A stretch of DNA of 10,813 bases from JBHIBA01 sp046758845 (GTDB lineage Bacteria > UBA8248 > JACPRG01 > G963555815), in assembly GCA_046758845.1 (NCBI GenBank), contig JBHIBA010000146.1, positions 1 to 10,813 on the forward strand, read 5' to 3'. Numbering within the stretch: the first letter of the stretch is position 1; each line of letters opens with the position of its first letter. The translations under genes were made by a program, and so were the position numbers. Below the pieces are notes generated by a model, which had not been told where the DNA came from, made no database searches, and worked only from the letters and a program-made list of their open reading frames with translations. This document shows, piece by piece, positions 1-5,065 of the stretch.

Positions 1-183
1 GGTGAGGCGGATCTCTACTCGATCAGGATCGGCGACAAACTGCACGAGGACCTAGCATGGTCCTACCGCTTTCCCACGCTGGAGTGCTCAAGAATCCAAG
101 GGCTCGTTTCCTTCCTCAACGAAAAGGCCGACATCTACGATGATGACGAACTACTGCCTAGACCAAAGTCGCCTTGGTCATGA
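1..183 (+). CDS. DUF427 family protein, C-terminal fragment
   Basis: The window opens inside a reading frame of 60 codons ending at TGA 181-183; the start lies to the left of the window. The visible part has the pattern of the DUF427 (PF04248) C-terminus: an ADLYSI strand, the HEDLAWSYRFP segment, ECSRIQGLVSFLNEKADIY and the terminal RPKSPWS. DUF427 proteins are small single-domain beta-rich proteins, usually about 90-170 residues, of unestablished biochemical function although some databases label them nucleotidyltransferase-like. Several rarer codons (CTA, AGA, TCA) make codon use a little less GC-biased than in the neighbouring genes. A strong hairpin terminator follows 86 bases after the stop, so this is probably the last gene of its transcript. 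Family assignment rests on recalled motifs only. Confidence 0.72.
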   Translation, partial: GEADLYSIRIGDKLHEDLAWSYRFPTLECSRIQGLVSFLNEKADIYDDDELLPRPKSPWS

Positions 184-269
184 AGGGGGCAACCAACTTC
201 ACTGCACGTCAGAATGCCAGGGGGGTAACTGATGAAGCTCTTGTCCGTAAACGTCTCCCTTCCAAAAGG

Positions 270-301
270 AAAGAGGGCAGCCCTCACAGGCTGCCCTCTT
301 T
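270..301 (+). terminator. Rho-independent-type terminator after the DUF427 gene
   Basis: A perfect 13-base inverted repeat (AAAGAGGGCAGCC at 270-282 and its complement at 289-301) encloses a 6-base loop. The A-tract on the left and the T-tract on the right are part of the stem, so it can act on either strand. It lies 86 bases beyond the DUF427 stop codon. Confidence 0.85.
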
Positions 302-594
302 CGCCTAAGACTCGCTCGTTGGTCGGGTACTAAGGCCCCGCCCCACAAACGGCCGAAAAGCAGTCTCGCGCTCACCCGCGTACAGGCCGAGCGCTAAGCT
401 CGGCCGTCGAAAGTTTTCGAAAGGGGTCTGGGGGGAGACGCGCAGCGTCGCGACTCCGGACTAGCGTGCCTGATCGATCATCTGTCGGAAGGTGAGCGCC
501 AAAGATGCTCGGCTTAGGCGTAGGCACCTCCAACCGCAGTTCGGTCGGCACGCAAGCGCCCAAAATGTCCCCCCAGGGAACTTCCCATCGGTTT
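302..594. other. Intergenic stretch with a cluster of hairpins, no convincing gene
   Basis: This stretch between the terminator and the end of the kinase-like gene has no reading frame with family signatures or a good ribosome-binding site. It holds three perfect inverted repeats: GGCCGAGC / GCTCGGCC at 385-392 and 398-405, TCGAAA / TTTCGA around 407-420, and GACGC / GCGTC at 437-441 and 445-449. Just beyond the minus-strand stop of the kinase-like gene, GGGAA-C-TTCCC (576-586) followed on the minus strand by ATTTTGGG (559-566) could be a weak terminator. The left copy of a 23-base inverted repeat is at 543-565. A structured RNA cannot be excluded, but none is recognised. Confidence 0.5.
543..565 (-). 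repeat. Left copy of 23-base inverted repeat flanking the DUF3090/SCO1664 pair
   Basis: The minus strand of this segment reads TTTTGGGCGCTTGCGTGCC plus ACC. It matches the plus strand at 2175-2197 at 21 of 23 positions, the differences being G/A after GGGC and A/G three bases from the end. Weaker similarity (a G-run about four bases before the T-run) extends further on the 5' side. The two copies are in opposite orientation and bracket the two-gene block. Confidence 0.6.
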
Positions 595-1359
595 TCAATA
601 CGGTGGCCAGGGCAAGTGGCGGTGGTGTCTGGGCGCGGGATAGATAGGTTCGGCCAAGATGCTCTCGATGCGAACCTTCAGGGCCTCAAATTCCGGCGGG
701 GCGAGGAGTTCCTTCAGAGCCGATGCGATTTCCTCTCCCTCTTCCAGCCGGTACCGGAGCGCCTGGATGTCCCGGAGCCAGGGAGAAGGGATGGGCTCGT
801 TTTGGAAGTCCCAGATGACCGTCCGCAATTTGGGATGCGCGTGGAAGGTGAGCCCGTGGTCGATGGCCCAGAAGCGCCCGTCCCGGTCCACGAAACAGTG
901 CCCCGCCTTCCGGTCGGCGTTGTTGACCACCATGTCGAACAGCGCAAACCGCCGCAGCGCGTCGGGGTGTTTTTTCTGCAGGGTGGAGTAATCACTTTTT
1001 TCTTCGGGTTCCACATAGAGCTGGAGGGATCCCACGCCGTGGGGTCCGGAGCGGATGACGGTCGGGGGGACGAAGCACCAGCCCAGCGCCTCACTCGCCA
1101 AGAAGGCGGCGAATTCACGCTTGTAAAGGGTCCCTCCTGGAAAGTCCCAAAGCGGGGCTTCGCCCTCGCGGGGCTTGTAAATGGCCGGAAAGGAGGCGCC
1201 GTCGCTGACCATCACCGACACAGCGAACGTGTAGTTGGACCCCCAGCGGATCAACTGGCACTCGCCCAAGTCACCCTCCTGGAGCAGCCCGCAGACCTCC
1301 TCGACGGTCAACCTGCGGCGGTCCGATGGGAATCCGTCGGGTGGGTCGCCCCCAGGCAT
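595..1359 (-). CDS. SCO1664-family protein, PI3/4-kinase-like fold
   Basis: A protein of 254 residues from ATG at 1357-1359. It matches the SCO1664 family, whose active-site pattern resembles phosphatidylinositol 3/4-kinase-like and HipA-like enzymes. AIYKP (K62) resembles the ATP-binding lysine, PLWDFPGGTLYKREFAAF (69-86) follows, FDMVVNNADRKAGH (141-154) is the catalytic-loop type motif with D149, and WAIDHGLTFH (164-173) supplies the metal-binding type D167. No substrate is established for the family, to my knowledge. The frame is open upstream to 1608; I chose the ATG at 1359 because conservation begins just after it (LTVEEV, 17-22), although its ribosome site is weak (AAGG seven bases before). 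ATG at 1401 is the alternative. It follows the DUF3090 gene on the same strand after 113 bases, and this pairing recurs in other genomes. Confidence 0.84.
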   Translation of the reverse strand: MPGGDPPDGFPSDRRRLTVEEVCGLLQEGDLGECQLIRWGSNYTFAVSVMVSDGASFPAIYKPREGEAPLWDFPGGTLYKREFAAFLASEALGWCFVPPTVIRSGPHGVGSLQLYVEPEEKSDYSTLQKKHPDALRRFALFDMVVNNADRKAGHCFVDRDGRFWAIDHGLTFHAHPKLRTVIWDFQNEPIPSPWLRDIQALRYRLEEGEEIASALKELLAPPEFEALKVRIESILAEPIYPAPRHHRHLPWPPY

Positions 1360-1472
1360 TCGCGCCTTCGTGCTTAACCCCTTCCTAGCGGCCCTTCTCA
1401 TCCAAGTCAGCCCCGCGCAAGCCCGACCCCGTTCGCTTGCAAGCCCGTGCGGTTCAACCCCCGGAGAGAGCC
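1360..1472 (-). other. Spacer between DUF3090 and the kinase-like gene
   Basis: This 113-base spacer is open in the frame of the kinase-like gene but has no family similarity. It contains a perfect 10-base palindrome GCTTGCAAGC (1435-1444). On the minus strand CGGGCTTGC occurs twice within about 35 bases. No good promoter or terminator is visible, so the two genes are probably co-transcribed. Confidence 0.35.
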
Positions 1473-2108
1473 CTAAACGGTGCGCCCCGCCTTGGGGGGA
1501 TGGTGCCCATTGGTCCTCGGACAGATGTGCCCTTTGGGGTCGATGGGCTGATGGCAAAGCGGACAGATAGGCCGCCCTCCCATGCACACTTCCTGGGCTT
1601 GCCCGCACATTTCGGCCAGCGCCCGGCGGTCCGATTCGAAACTCAGCGTCGGCTCGACTTCCGAGAGAGCCTCTTCCAAGGGGTCTTCCTCCTCCAGGTC
1701 TTCGCCGTCCTCTCCGGCTTCCTCGGCCGCCTCCGCCGCCTCCGCCGCCTCCGCCGCCTCTTCCAGGGTGGGGGTCAGCGCATCCTCGTCGTGGACCACG
1801 AAAACGAACCGATCGCTTTCTTCGTCGTAGCCCATCCCCATCCGGCCGATCTTGAATTCCAGGGCTTGGTATTCTTCATCACCGGCTCCCTCTATCTGGG
1901 ACGGACCCGCTCCCCGATCCGCCGGCGCCGCTTCCAGCATCCGCTGGATCGACAGGGCCATGTGGTAAAGCTGCTCCTTTTCCAGCCACAGGCAGGCCCC
2001 GCCCCTGGAGGCGTCAACCAGCAGCCGGAAGATCCGCTTCCCCGGAACGCCGATGGCCTCCGCCCTGAAAACTCTGACCTGACCGATTTCGTGCTGTGCC
2101 TTATCCAT
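1473..2108 (-). CDS. DUF3090 family protein with C-terminal zinc-ribbon-like motif
   Basis: A protein of 211 residues starting at ATG 2106-2108, preceded by GGAGGGGAA, a good ribosome site that favours this start over one 42 bases upstream. It matches DUF3090: an N-terminal segment opening with a short beta region, then SRGGACLWLEKEQLYHMALSI (34-54), the IGRMGMGYDEESDRFVFVV region (87-105), the SFESDRRALAEMCGQAQEV helix (156-174) and a C-terminal CPLC...HIC...GH motif (C182, C185, H194, C196, H202) that could bind zinc. Between residues 115 and 153 lies a very acidic Ala/Glu linker (EAAEAAEAAEAA and on) encoded by tandem 9-base units, which I take to be a lineage-specific expansion. Function is unknown; the usual partner is the SCO1664-family gene, which follows here too. 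I see no signal peptide or membrane segment, so it is probably cytosolic. Confidence 0.86.
   Translation of the reverse strand: MDKAQHEIGQVRVFRAEAIGVPGKRIFRLLVDASRGGACLWLEKEQLYHMALSIQRMLEAAPADRGAGPSQIEGAGDEEYQALEFKIGRMGMGYDEESDRFVFVVHDEDALTPTLEEAAEAAEAAEAAEEAGEDGEDLEEEDPLEEALSEVEPTLSFESDRRALAEMCGQAQEVCMGGRPICPLCHQPIDPKGHICPRTNGHHPPKAGRTV
1726..1760 (-). repeat. Tandem 9-base repeats inside the DUF3090 gene
   Basis: The plus strand reads about three tandem copies of CCTCCGCCG, preceded by CCTCGGCCG and followed by CCTCTTCC. On the coding strand these encode repeated Glu-Ala-Ala units. The unit is a multiple of three, so slippage would change linker length without breaking the frame. Confidence 0.75.
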
Positions 2109-2174
2109 TTCCCCTCCATCTATTCTCTTACCGCAAGAACCTTTCTGCAACCGGCCGGTTCGCCCGGGGGCGCT

Positions 2175-2197
2175 TTTTGGGCACTTGCGTGCCGGCC
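2175..2197 (+). repeat. Right copy of 23-base inverted repeat flanking the DUF3090/SCO1664 pair
   Basis: The plus strand reads TTTTGGGCACTTGCGTGCC plus GGCC, matching 21 of 23 bases of the minus strand at 543-565. It lies 66 bases upstream of the DUF3090 start. No target-site duplication is evident outside either copy. Confidence 0.6.
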
Positions 2198-2236
2198 CTA
2201 AAAGGGCGGCCCTTTATCGCATAAAATTGGCCCGTT

Positions 2237-2277
2237 GGCCGAATGCGGGCCTGCCGAAGGAAGGCGCGCATTCGGCC
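2237..2277. repeat. 11-base perfect inverted repeat in the divergent promoter region
   Basis: GGCCGAATGCG (2237-2247) and CGCATTCGGCC (2267-2277) are perfect complements separated by 19 bases; TTGG/CCAA continues the symmetry with one extra C. A second pairing, GGCCCG (2229-2234) with CGGGCC (2246-2251), competes for the same left arm. It could be an operator or a hairpin in the leader of the downstream gene. Confidence 0.55.
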
Positions 2278-2379
2278 CAAGAAGGAAGCCACAGAAGGGC
2301 GAAAGACAACCGGTCAGTGCAAGCACACACCCCCAGCAGGCCCGGCCACACAGTGCCTGGCCGTTAAGAGATTTCCCGG

Positions 2380-2430
2380 TGTTGCAGGGGCGTGGTTTTC
2401 AAAGCTTGTCCCGAGCGAAGCCGAGGGAAG
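2380..2430 (+). repeat. Composite of two repeat-like motifs upstream of the opine-dehydrogenase-like gene
   Basis: TGTTGCAGGGGCGTGGTTTT (2380-2399) resembles one arm of the abundant intergenic palindromes of the form TTGTAGGGGCG...CGCCCCTACA. It is followed directly by TCCCGAGCGAAGCCGAGGGA (2409-2428), which resembles a repeat I recall as common in environmental genomes (GTCCTGAGCGAAGTCGAAGGA type). The latter folds as TCCC/GGGA, two tandem G-A mismatches and a short GAA loop. Identification is from memory; multicopy status cannot be tested in this window. Confidence 0.45.
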
Positions 2431-2442
2431 GCCCCCCGAACC

Positions 2443-2463
2443 ATGAAAGGAATGTTCCATTGA
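2443..2463 (+). other. Possible six-codon leader ORF overlapping the TTG start
   Basis: ATG AAA GGA ATG TTC CAT TGA encodes a possible peptide MKGMFH. Its stop overlaps the TTG start of the opine-dehydrogenase-like gene (TTGA at 2460-2463), the layout seen in translational coupling. The mini-ORF spans the AAAGGAA ribosome site of the main gene. It may be chance. Confidence 0.25.
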
Positions 2464-3575
2464 TCCAATCACCCATCGCTGTCCTCGGCGGCGGAAACGG
2501 CGCGCATGCACTAGCGGCGGACGCGGCCCTTCAGGGCATCCCCGTCCGGATGTACGAGGACCCTCACTTCGAAGAACACTTCCAGCCTACCCGCGAAGGC
2601 AAAAGGATCGAGTTTATCGCCCCTCACCGTAGGGGAATCGCGGAACTCGAATGCGCCACGCACGACGTGGACGAGGCCATCGAGGGGGTTTCCCTCATCA
2701 ACATCGTGACGCCCACCGGCGGCCACCCGGCGATGTTCGGCCGACTCGTCCCCCTGCTCCGTCCAGGGCACAAAGTCATCGTCTGGGCGGGAAGGTTCGG
2801 CGGGATGCGCCTGGCCAAGCGGGTTCGTGACGCCGCCGGTCCTGAACCCCATGCCAAAGAAGCGATCACCATCGCGGAGACCAACACCCTGCCTTACGGG
2901 ACCCGCCTCACGGGGCCGGCGCAGGTGACGGTTTTCTATCCGGCCGTCCGGATCTTCTTGGGGACCCTTCCCGCGCGCCTGGGCCCGTCCCTGGTGGAGG
3001 AAATCAAGGCGTTCTGTCCCATCGCCCTCCCGGCGCAAGACATCCTCTCCGCGTCTTTCCGGAACGGAGCGATTGTCATCTATCCGGCCGGGGCCCTCTT
3101 CAACGCCGGGCGCGTGGAGCAATCGGGCGGTGAGTTCTACATGTTCCGGGAGGGGATCACCCCATCGGTCGCCAGGGTTGTCCGCACACTCTACGAAGAG
3201 CTCGAGCGGGTCGGGAAGGCTTTGGGCCTGGACGTTGAGCACTACCCCGAAGAGGCGTTCGACCCGCCGCACTCCATCGAAAAGGAGGAATTCACCGATC
3301 CCTCAGGTCCCTCCGACCCCCTGGACAACCTCAAAGGCCCGACCTCCATCCCCACGCGGTATCTCTACGAAAATCTCAGGGACGCGCTGGCGGTCGTCGC
3401 GGAATTGGGCCGGGTGGTGGGGGAGCCGACGCCCGGGATCGACGCCCTCATCCGACTGGGCGGCATGCTCTCCGGGGAAAACTTCTGGGCCGAGCGGCAG
3501 GGACTGGACACCCTGGGCCTGTCCGGCCTCGACGCTGCCGGCATACGCGAAGTGATAACCCGAGGGATGTTTTGA
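2460..3575 (+). CDS. NAD(P)-dependent octopine/nopaline (opine) dehydrogenase-family protein
   Basis: A protein of 371 residues. Opine dehydrogenases reductively condense a 2-oxo acid with an amino acid, or the reverse. The N-terminal Rossmann domain starts at PIAVLGGGNGAHALA (5-19), with the family motif ETNTLPYGTR (140-149). The C-terminal opine-dehydrogenase domain shows NAGRVE (215-220), FREGITPSVARV (229-240) and PTPGIDALI (323-331). I chose TTG 2460 because AAAGGAA sits about seven bases upstream and because only a few residues precede the first beta strand, as is usual; no ATG or GTG is in frame nearby. Two family-critical positions differ: the histidine expected before P-A-G is Tyr208 (IVIYPAG), and the aspartate expected five residues after Arg300 is Asn305 (RYLYEN). 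Arg300 is kept. The enzyme may have another substrate, another chemistry or none. It converges on the amidohydrolase. Confidence 0.85.
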   Translation: MIQSPIAVLGGGNGAHALAADAALQGIPVRMYEDPHFEEHFQPTREGKRIEFIAPHRRGIAELECATHDVDEAIEGVSLINIVTPTGGHPAMFGRLVPLLRPGHKVIVWAGRFGGMRLAKRVRDAAGPEPHAKEAITIAETNTLPYGTRLTGPAQVTVFYPAVRIFLGTLPARLGPSLVEEIKAFCPIALPAQDILSASFRNGAIVIYPAGALFNAGRVEQSGGEFYMFREGITPSVARVVRTLYEELERVGKALGLDVEHYPEEAFDPPHSIEKEEFTDPSGPSDPLDNLKGPTSIPTRYLYENLRDALAVVAELGRVVGEPTPGIDALIRLGGMLSGENFWAERQGLDTLGLSGLDAAGIREVITRGMF

Positions 3576-3590
3576 AAACTGGCCGGATAT

Positions 3591-3625
3591 TGCAGGGGGC
3601 GCTTTTTGTAAGGCGCCCCCCTGCA
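3591..3625. terminator. Bidirectional hairpin between convergent genes, repeat-like
   Basis: TGCAGGGGGCGC (3591-3602) pairs with GCGCCCCCCTGCA (3613-3625) apart from one extra C, giving a GC stem of about 12 pairs and a T-rich loop. It lies 15 bases after the opine-dehydrogenase-like stop and 17 before the amidohydrolase stop, so it could serve both. There is no T-tract after the stem on either strand. Its form also fits the TTGTAGGGGCG palindromic repeat type, so it may be an inserted repeat acting as terminator. Confidence 0.6.
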
Positions 3626-3642
3626 CCCCCCGCAAGATGCCT

Positions 3643-4989
3643 TTAGTCCCTGGAGACTTCCACGCCGATGCCCGCTTCCCCGACCACATGGCCGTCCTTC
3701 ATGACCACATGCCCGCGGACCATCGTCAGGACGGGCGCCCCGGTCGTCTCCATTCCGTCAAGGGGCGTCCAACCGCACTTGCTCACGATGTCTGCGTTCG
3801 AGAGTCTCTCCTTTCGATCCAGATCGGCGATCACCAGGTCGGCGTCCGAACCCGGCTGAAGCGTGCCCTTTTTGGGGTAGAGGCCGTACAGGCGGGCGGG
3901 CTGTTCGCACATCATGTGAACCAGTTGTTCCAGGGACAACAGCCCCATTGAGGCGGCGTTCAGCATGAGCCGGGAAGTCGTCTCGATCCCCGGAATGCCG
4001 AAGGGCGCCTGGTGGATGTCAGCCCGGCCCTTCTCCTTATCCGACTTTACTTGAGGGCAGTGGTCGGTCGCGATGATGTCCACCAGGTCCCGTCCCAGGG
4101 CCTCGCGCATCCCGTCGCGGACCTGCTCCGGCCGGGGCGGAGGCGTGAACTTCGCCCACGGGCCGAGCTTCTCTCCTTCCTCCTCGGTCAGGTAGAAGTA
4201 CTGCGGGCAGGATTCGGCGTAGATGGGGACGCCCCGGCTCCGGGCCTCCCGGATGGCTTCGAGGATCCGGGGCTGGCTCACGTGGGCGATGATGGAGCGG
4301 CAGCCGGTCAACTCGGCCAGGTGGATGAGGTCCATAGAGGCCATGTACTCGGCTTCCATCGAGCGCCATTCCAACATCGAGCGGTAGTCCGTCCGGCGCT
4401 GGCTGTCGAGCTTCTCTTTGCCGATCCGGCAGATGGAATCGCTCTCGCAATGATAAAGACAGACCCCATCGAACGACCGGACCTCCCGCATGATGTCCAG
4501 CAGGACGCCTTCGCTCAGCATGGGCGCGCCGTGAAGCTCCACCAGAAAGCCCTTGAAGCCGAGCGCCCCCGCCTCCCACATCGGCCGAAGCTGGTCCAGG
4601 TTATCGGGGGCCAGGCCGCCCAACTGGCCGAAGTCGACGACGGATTTCTCCTTGAGGTATTCGCTTTTTTCCCGAAGGAGGTCCGACGTGAAGACCGGGG
4701 GAAGGGTCCGGTGGTGCTCGATGACCGTCGTTGCGCCGCCGCGAGCCGCCGCCCGCGTCCCGGTGGTGAATTCTTCTCGCTCGGTGTGGCCCGGGTCCAT
4801 CATGTGAACGTGGTCGTCCACCATTCCGGGCAGGACGTAGAGGCCATCCGCATCGATGACCGAGTCAGGCTCCCCGTCCAGCTCGGCGGTGATGGCGAAA
4901 ACCTTTTCGTCCTTGATGAAAACGTGGCCCGGGTACGTTCCGAGGGGGTGGACAATGTTTGCGTTCTTGACGACCAGATCAGGTTTCAT
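3643..4989 (-). CDS. Cyclic amidohydrolase (hydantoinase / allantoinase / dihydroorotase superfamily)
   Basis: A protein of 448 residues from ATG 4987-4989, with AGAGGA about seven bases upstream. Enzymes of this group open cyclic amides such as hydantoins, allantoin, dihydropyrimidines or dihydroorotate with a two-metal centre. All metal ligands are visible: H60 and H62 (DDHVH), the carboxylated-lysine candidate K146 (GFKGF), H180 (YHCES), H236 (AHVS) and D309 (ATDHCP). The length is normal and the C-terminus GSDADLVIADLDRK (380-393) is typical of the beta-sandwich part. The usual MPN or MPL signature after the second helix is replaced by IEHHRTLPP (90-98), and PPLR by PPPR, so I do not assign a substrate. 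It follows recR after 76 bases with a hairpin between and could be partly uncoupled from it. It is convergent with the opine-dehydrogenase-like gene. Confidence 0.88.
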   Translation of the reverse strand: MKPDLVVKNANIVHPLGTYPGHVFIKDEKVFAITAELDGEPDSVIDADGLYVLPGMVDDHVHMMDPGHTEREEFTTGTRAAARGGATTVIEHHRTLPPVFTSDLLREKSEYLKEKSVVDFGQLGGLAPDNLDQLRPMWEAGALGFKGFLVELHGAPMLSEGVLLDIMREVRSFDGVCLYHCESDSICRIGKEKLDSQRRTDYRSMLEWRSMEAEYMASMDLIHLAELTGCRSIIAHVSQPRILEAIREARSRGVPIYAESCPQYFYLTEEEGEKLGPWAKFTPPPRPEQVRDGMREALGRDLVDIIATDHCPQVKSDKEKGRADIHQAPFGIPGIETTSRLMLNAASMGLLSLEQLVHMMCEQPARLYGLYPKKGTLQPGSDADLVIADLDRKERLSNADIVSKCGWTPLDGMETTGAPVLTMVRGHVVMKDGHVVGEAGIGVEVSRD

Positions 4990-4992
4990 GGC

Positions 4993-5027
4993 AGGTCCTC
5001 TCTGAAGTCAACAACCCACGTGGACCT
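4993..5027 (-). promoter_or_regulatory. Possible stem covering the amidohydrolase ribosome site
   Basis: On the minus strand AGGTCC (5022-5027) is complementary to GGACCT (4993-4998), which contains the end of the AGAGGACC ribosome site; the loop is 23 bases. A CCACGTGG palindrome (5015-5022) lies in the same leader. A hairpin here would hide the start site; whether it forms is unknown. Confidence 0.25.
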
Positions 5028-5047
5028 CACGATCTGACGGCTGAGAA

Positions 5048-5064
5048 GGGGAACGCGCTTCCCC
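5048..5064 (-). terminator. Hairpin directly after recR
   Basis: On the minus strand GGGGAA-GCGCG-TTCCCC begins one base after the recR stop codon (TAG 5066-5068) and is followed by TTCTC. The stem is strong but the T-tract poor, so it may be a partial terminator or an mRNA 3'-end stabiliser that lowers expression of the downstream amidohydrolase. Confidence 0.45.
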
Positions 5065-5065
5065 G

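Larger units (their letters stand above)
2109..2459. other. Divergent intergenic region with several repeat-like elements
   Basis: This 351-base region separates the divergent DUF3090 and opine-dehydrogenase-like genes and should carry both promoters, although no clear -35/-10 pair stands out. It holds GGGGGCGCTTTTTG (2166-2179, also at 3595-3608), the right copy of the 23-base inverted repeat (2175-2197), overlapping GCCCT/AGGGC palindromes (about 2196-2215), an 11-base inverted repeat (2237-2277) and a composite of two repeat-like motifs (2380-2430). The plus frame is open from 2235, but the residues before 2460 look non-coding. Confidence 0.5.

Noticed and set aside
372..563. Minus-strand 63-codon frame in the left intergenic region
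   Set aside because: Starts with TTG inside the 23-base repeat, has no good ribosome site or family similarity, and spans three hairpins.
505..1377. Plus-strand open frame of 290 codons opposite the kinase-like gene
   Set aside because: It is antisense to a gene with clear family motifs; its Arg/Pro/Gly-rich translation has no recognisable domain and reflects the GC-rich opposite strand.
2235..2459. N-terminal extension of the opine-dehydrogenase-like protein by 75 residues
   Set aside because: The extension has no domain, runs through repeats and inverted repeats, and the Rossmann fold should begin within a few residues of the start, as it does from TTG 2460.
2511..3272. Minus-strand frame opposite the opine-dehydrogenase-like gene
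   Set aside because: Arg/Gly-rich shadow without motifs; the plus-strand frame has many family motifs.
4012..5037. Plus-strand open frame of 341 codons opposite the amidohydrolase
   Set aside because: Shadow of a gene with all metal ligands conserved; no family signature in its own translation.
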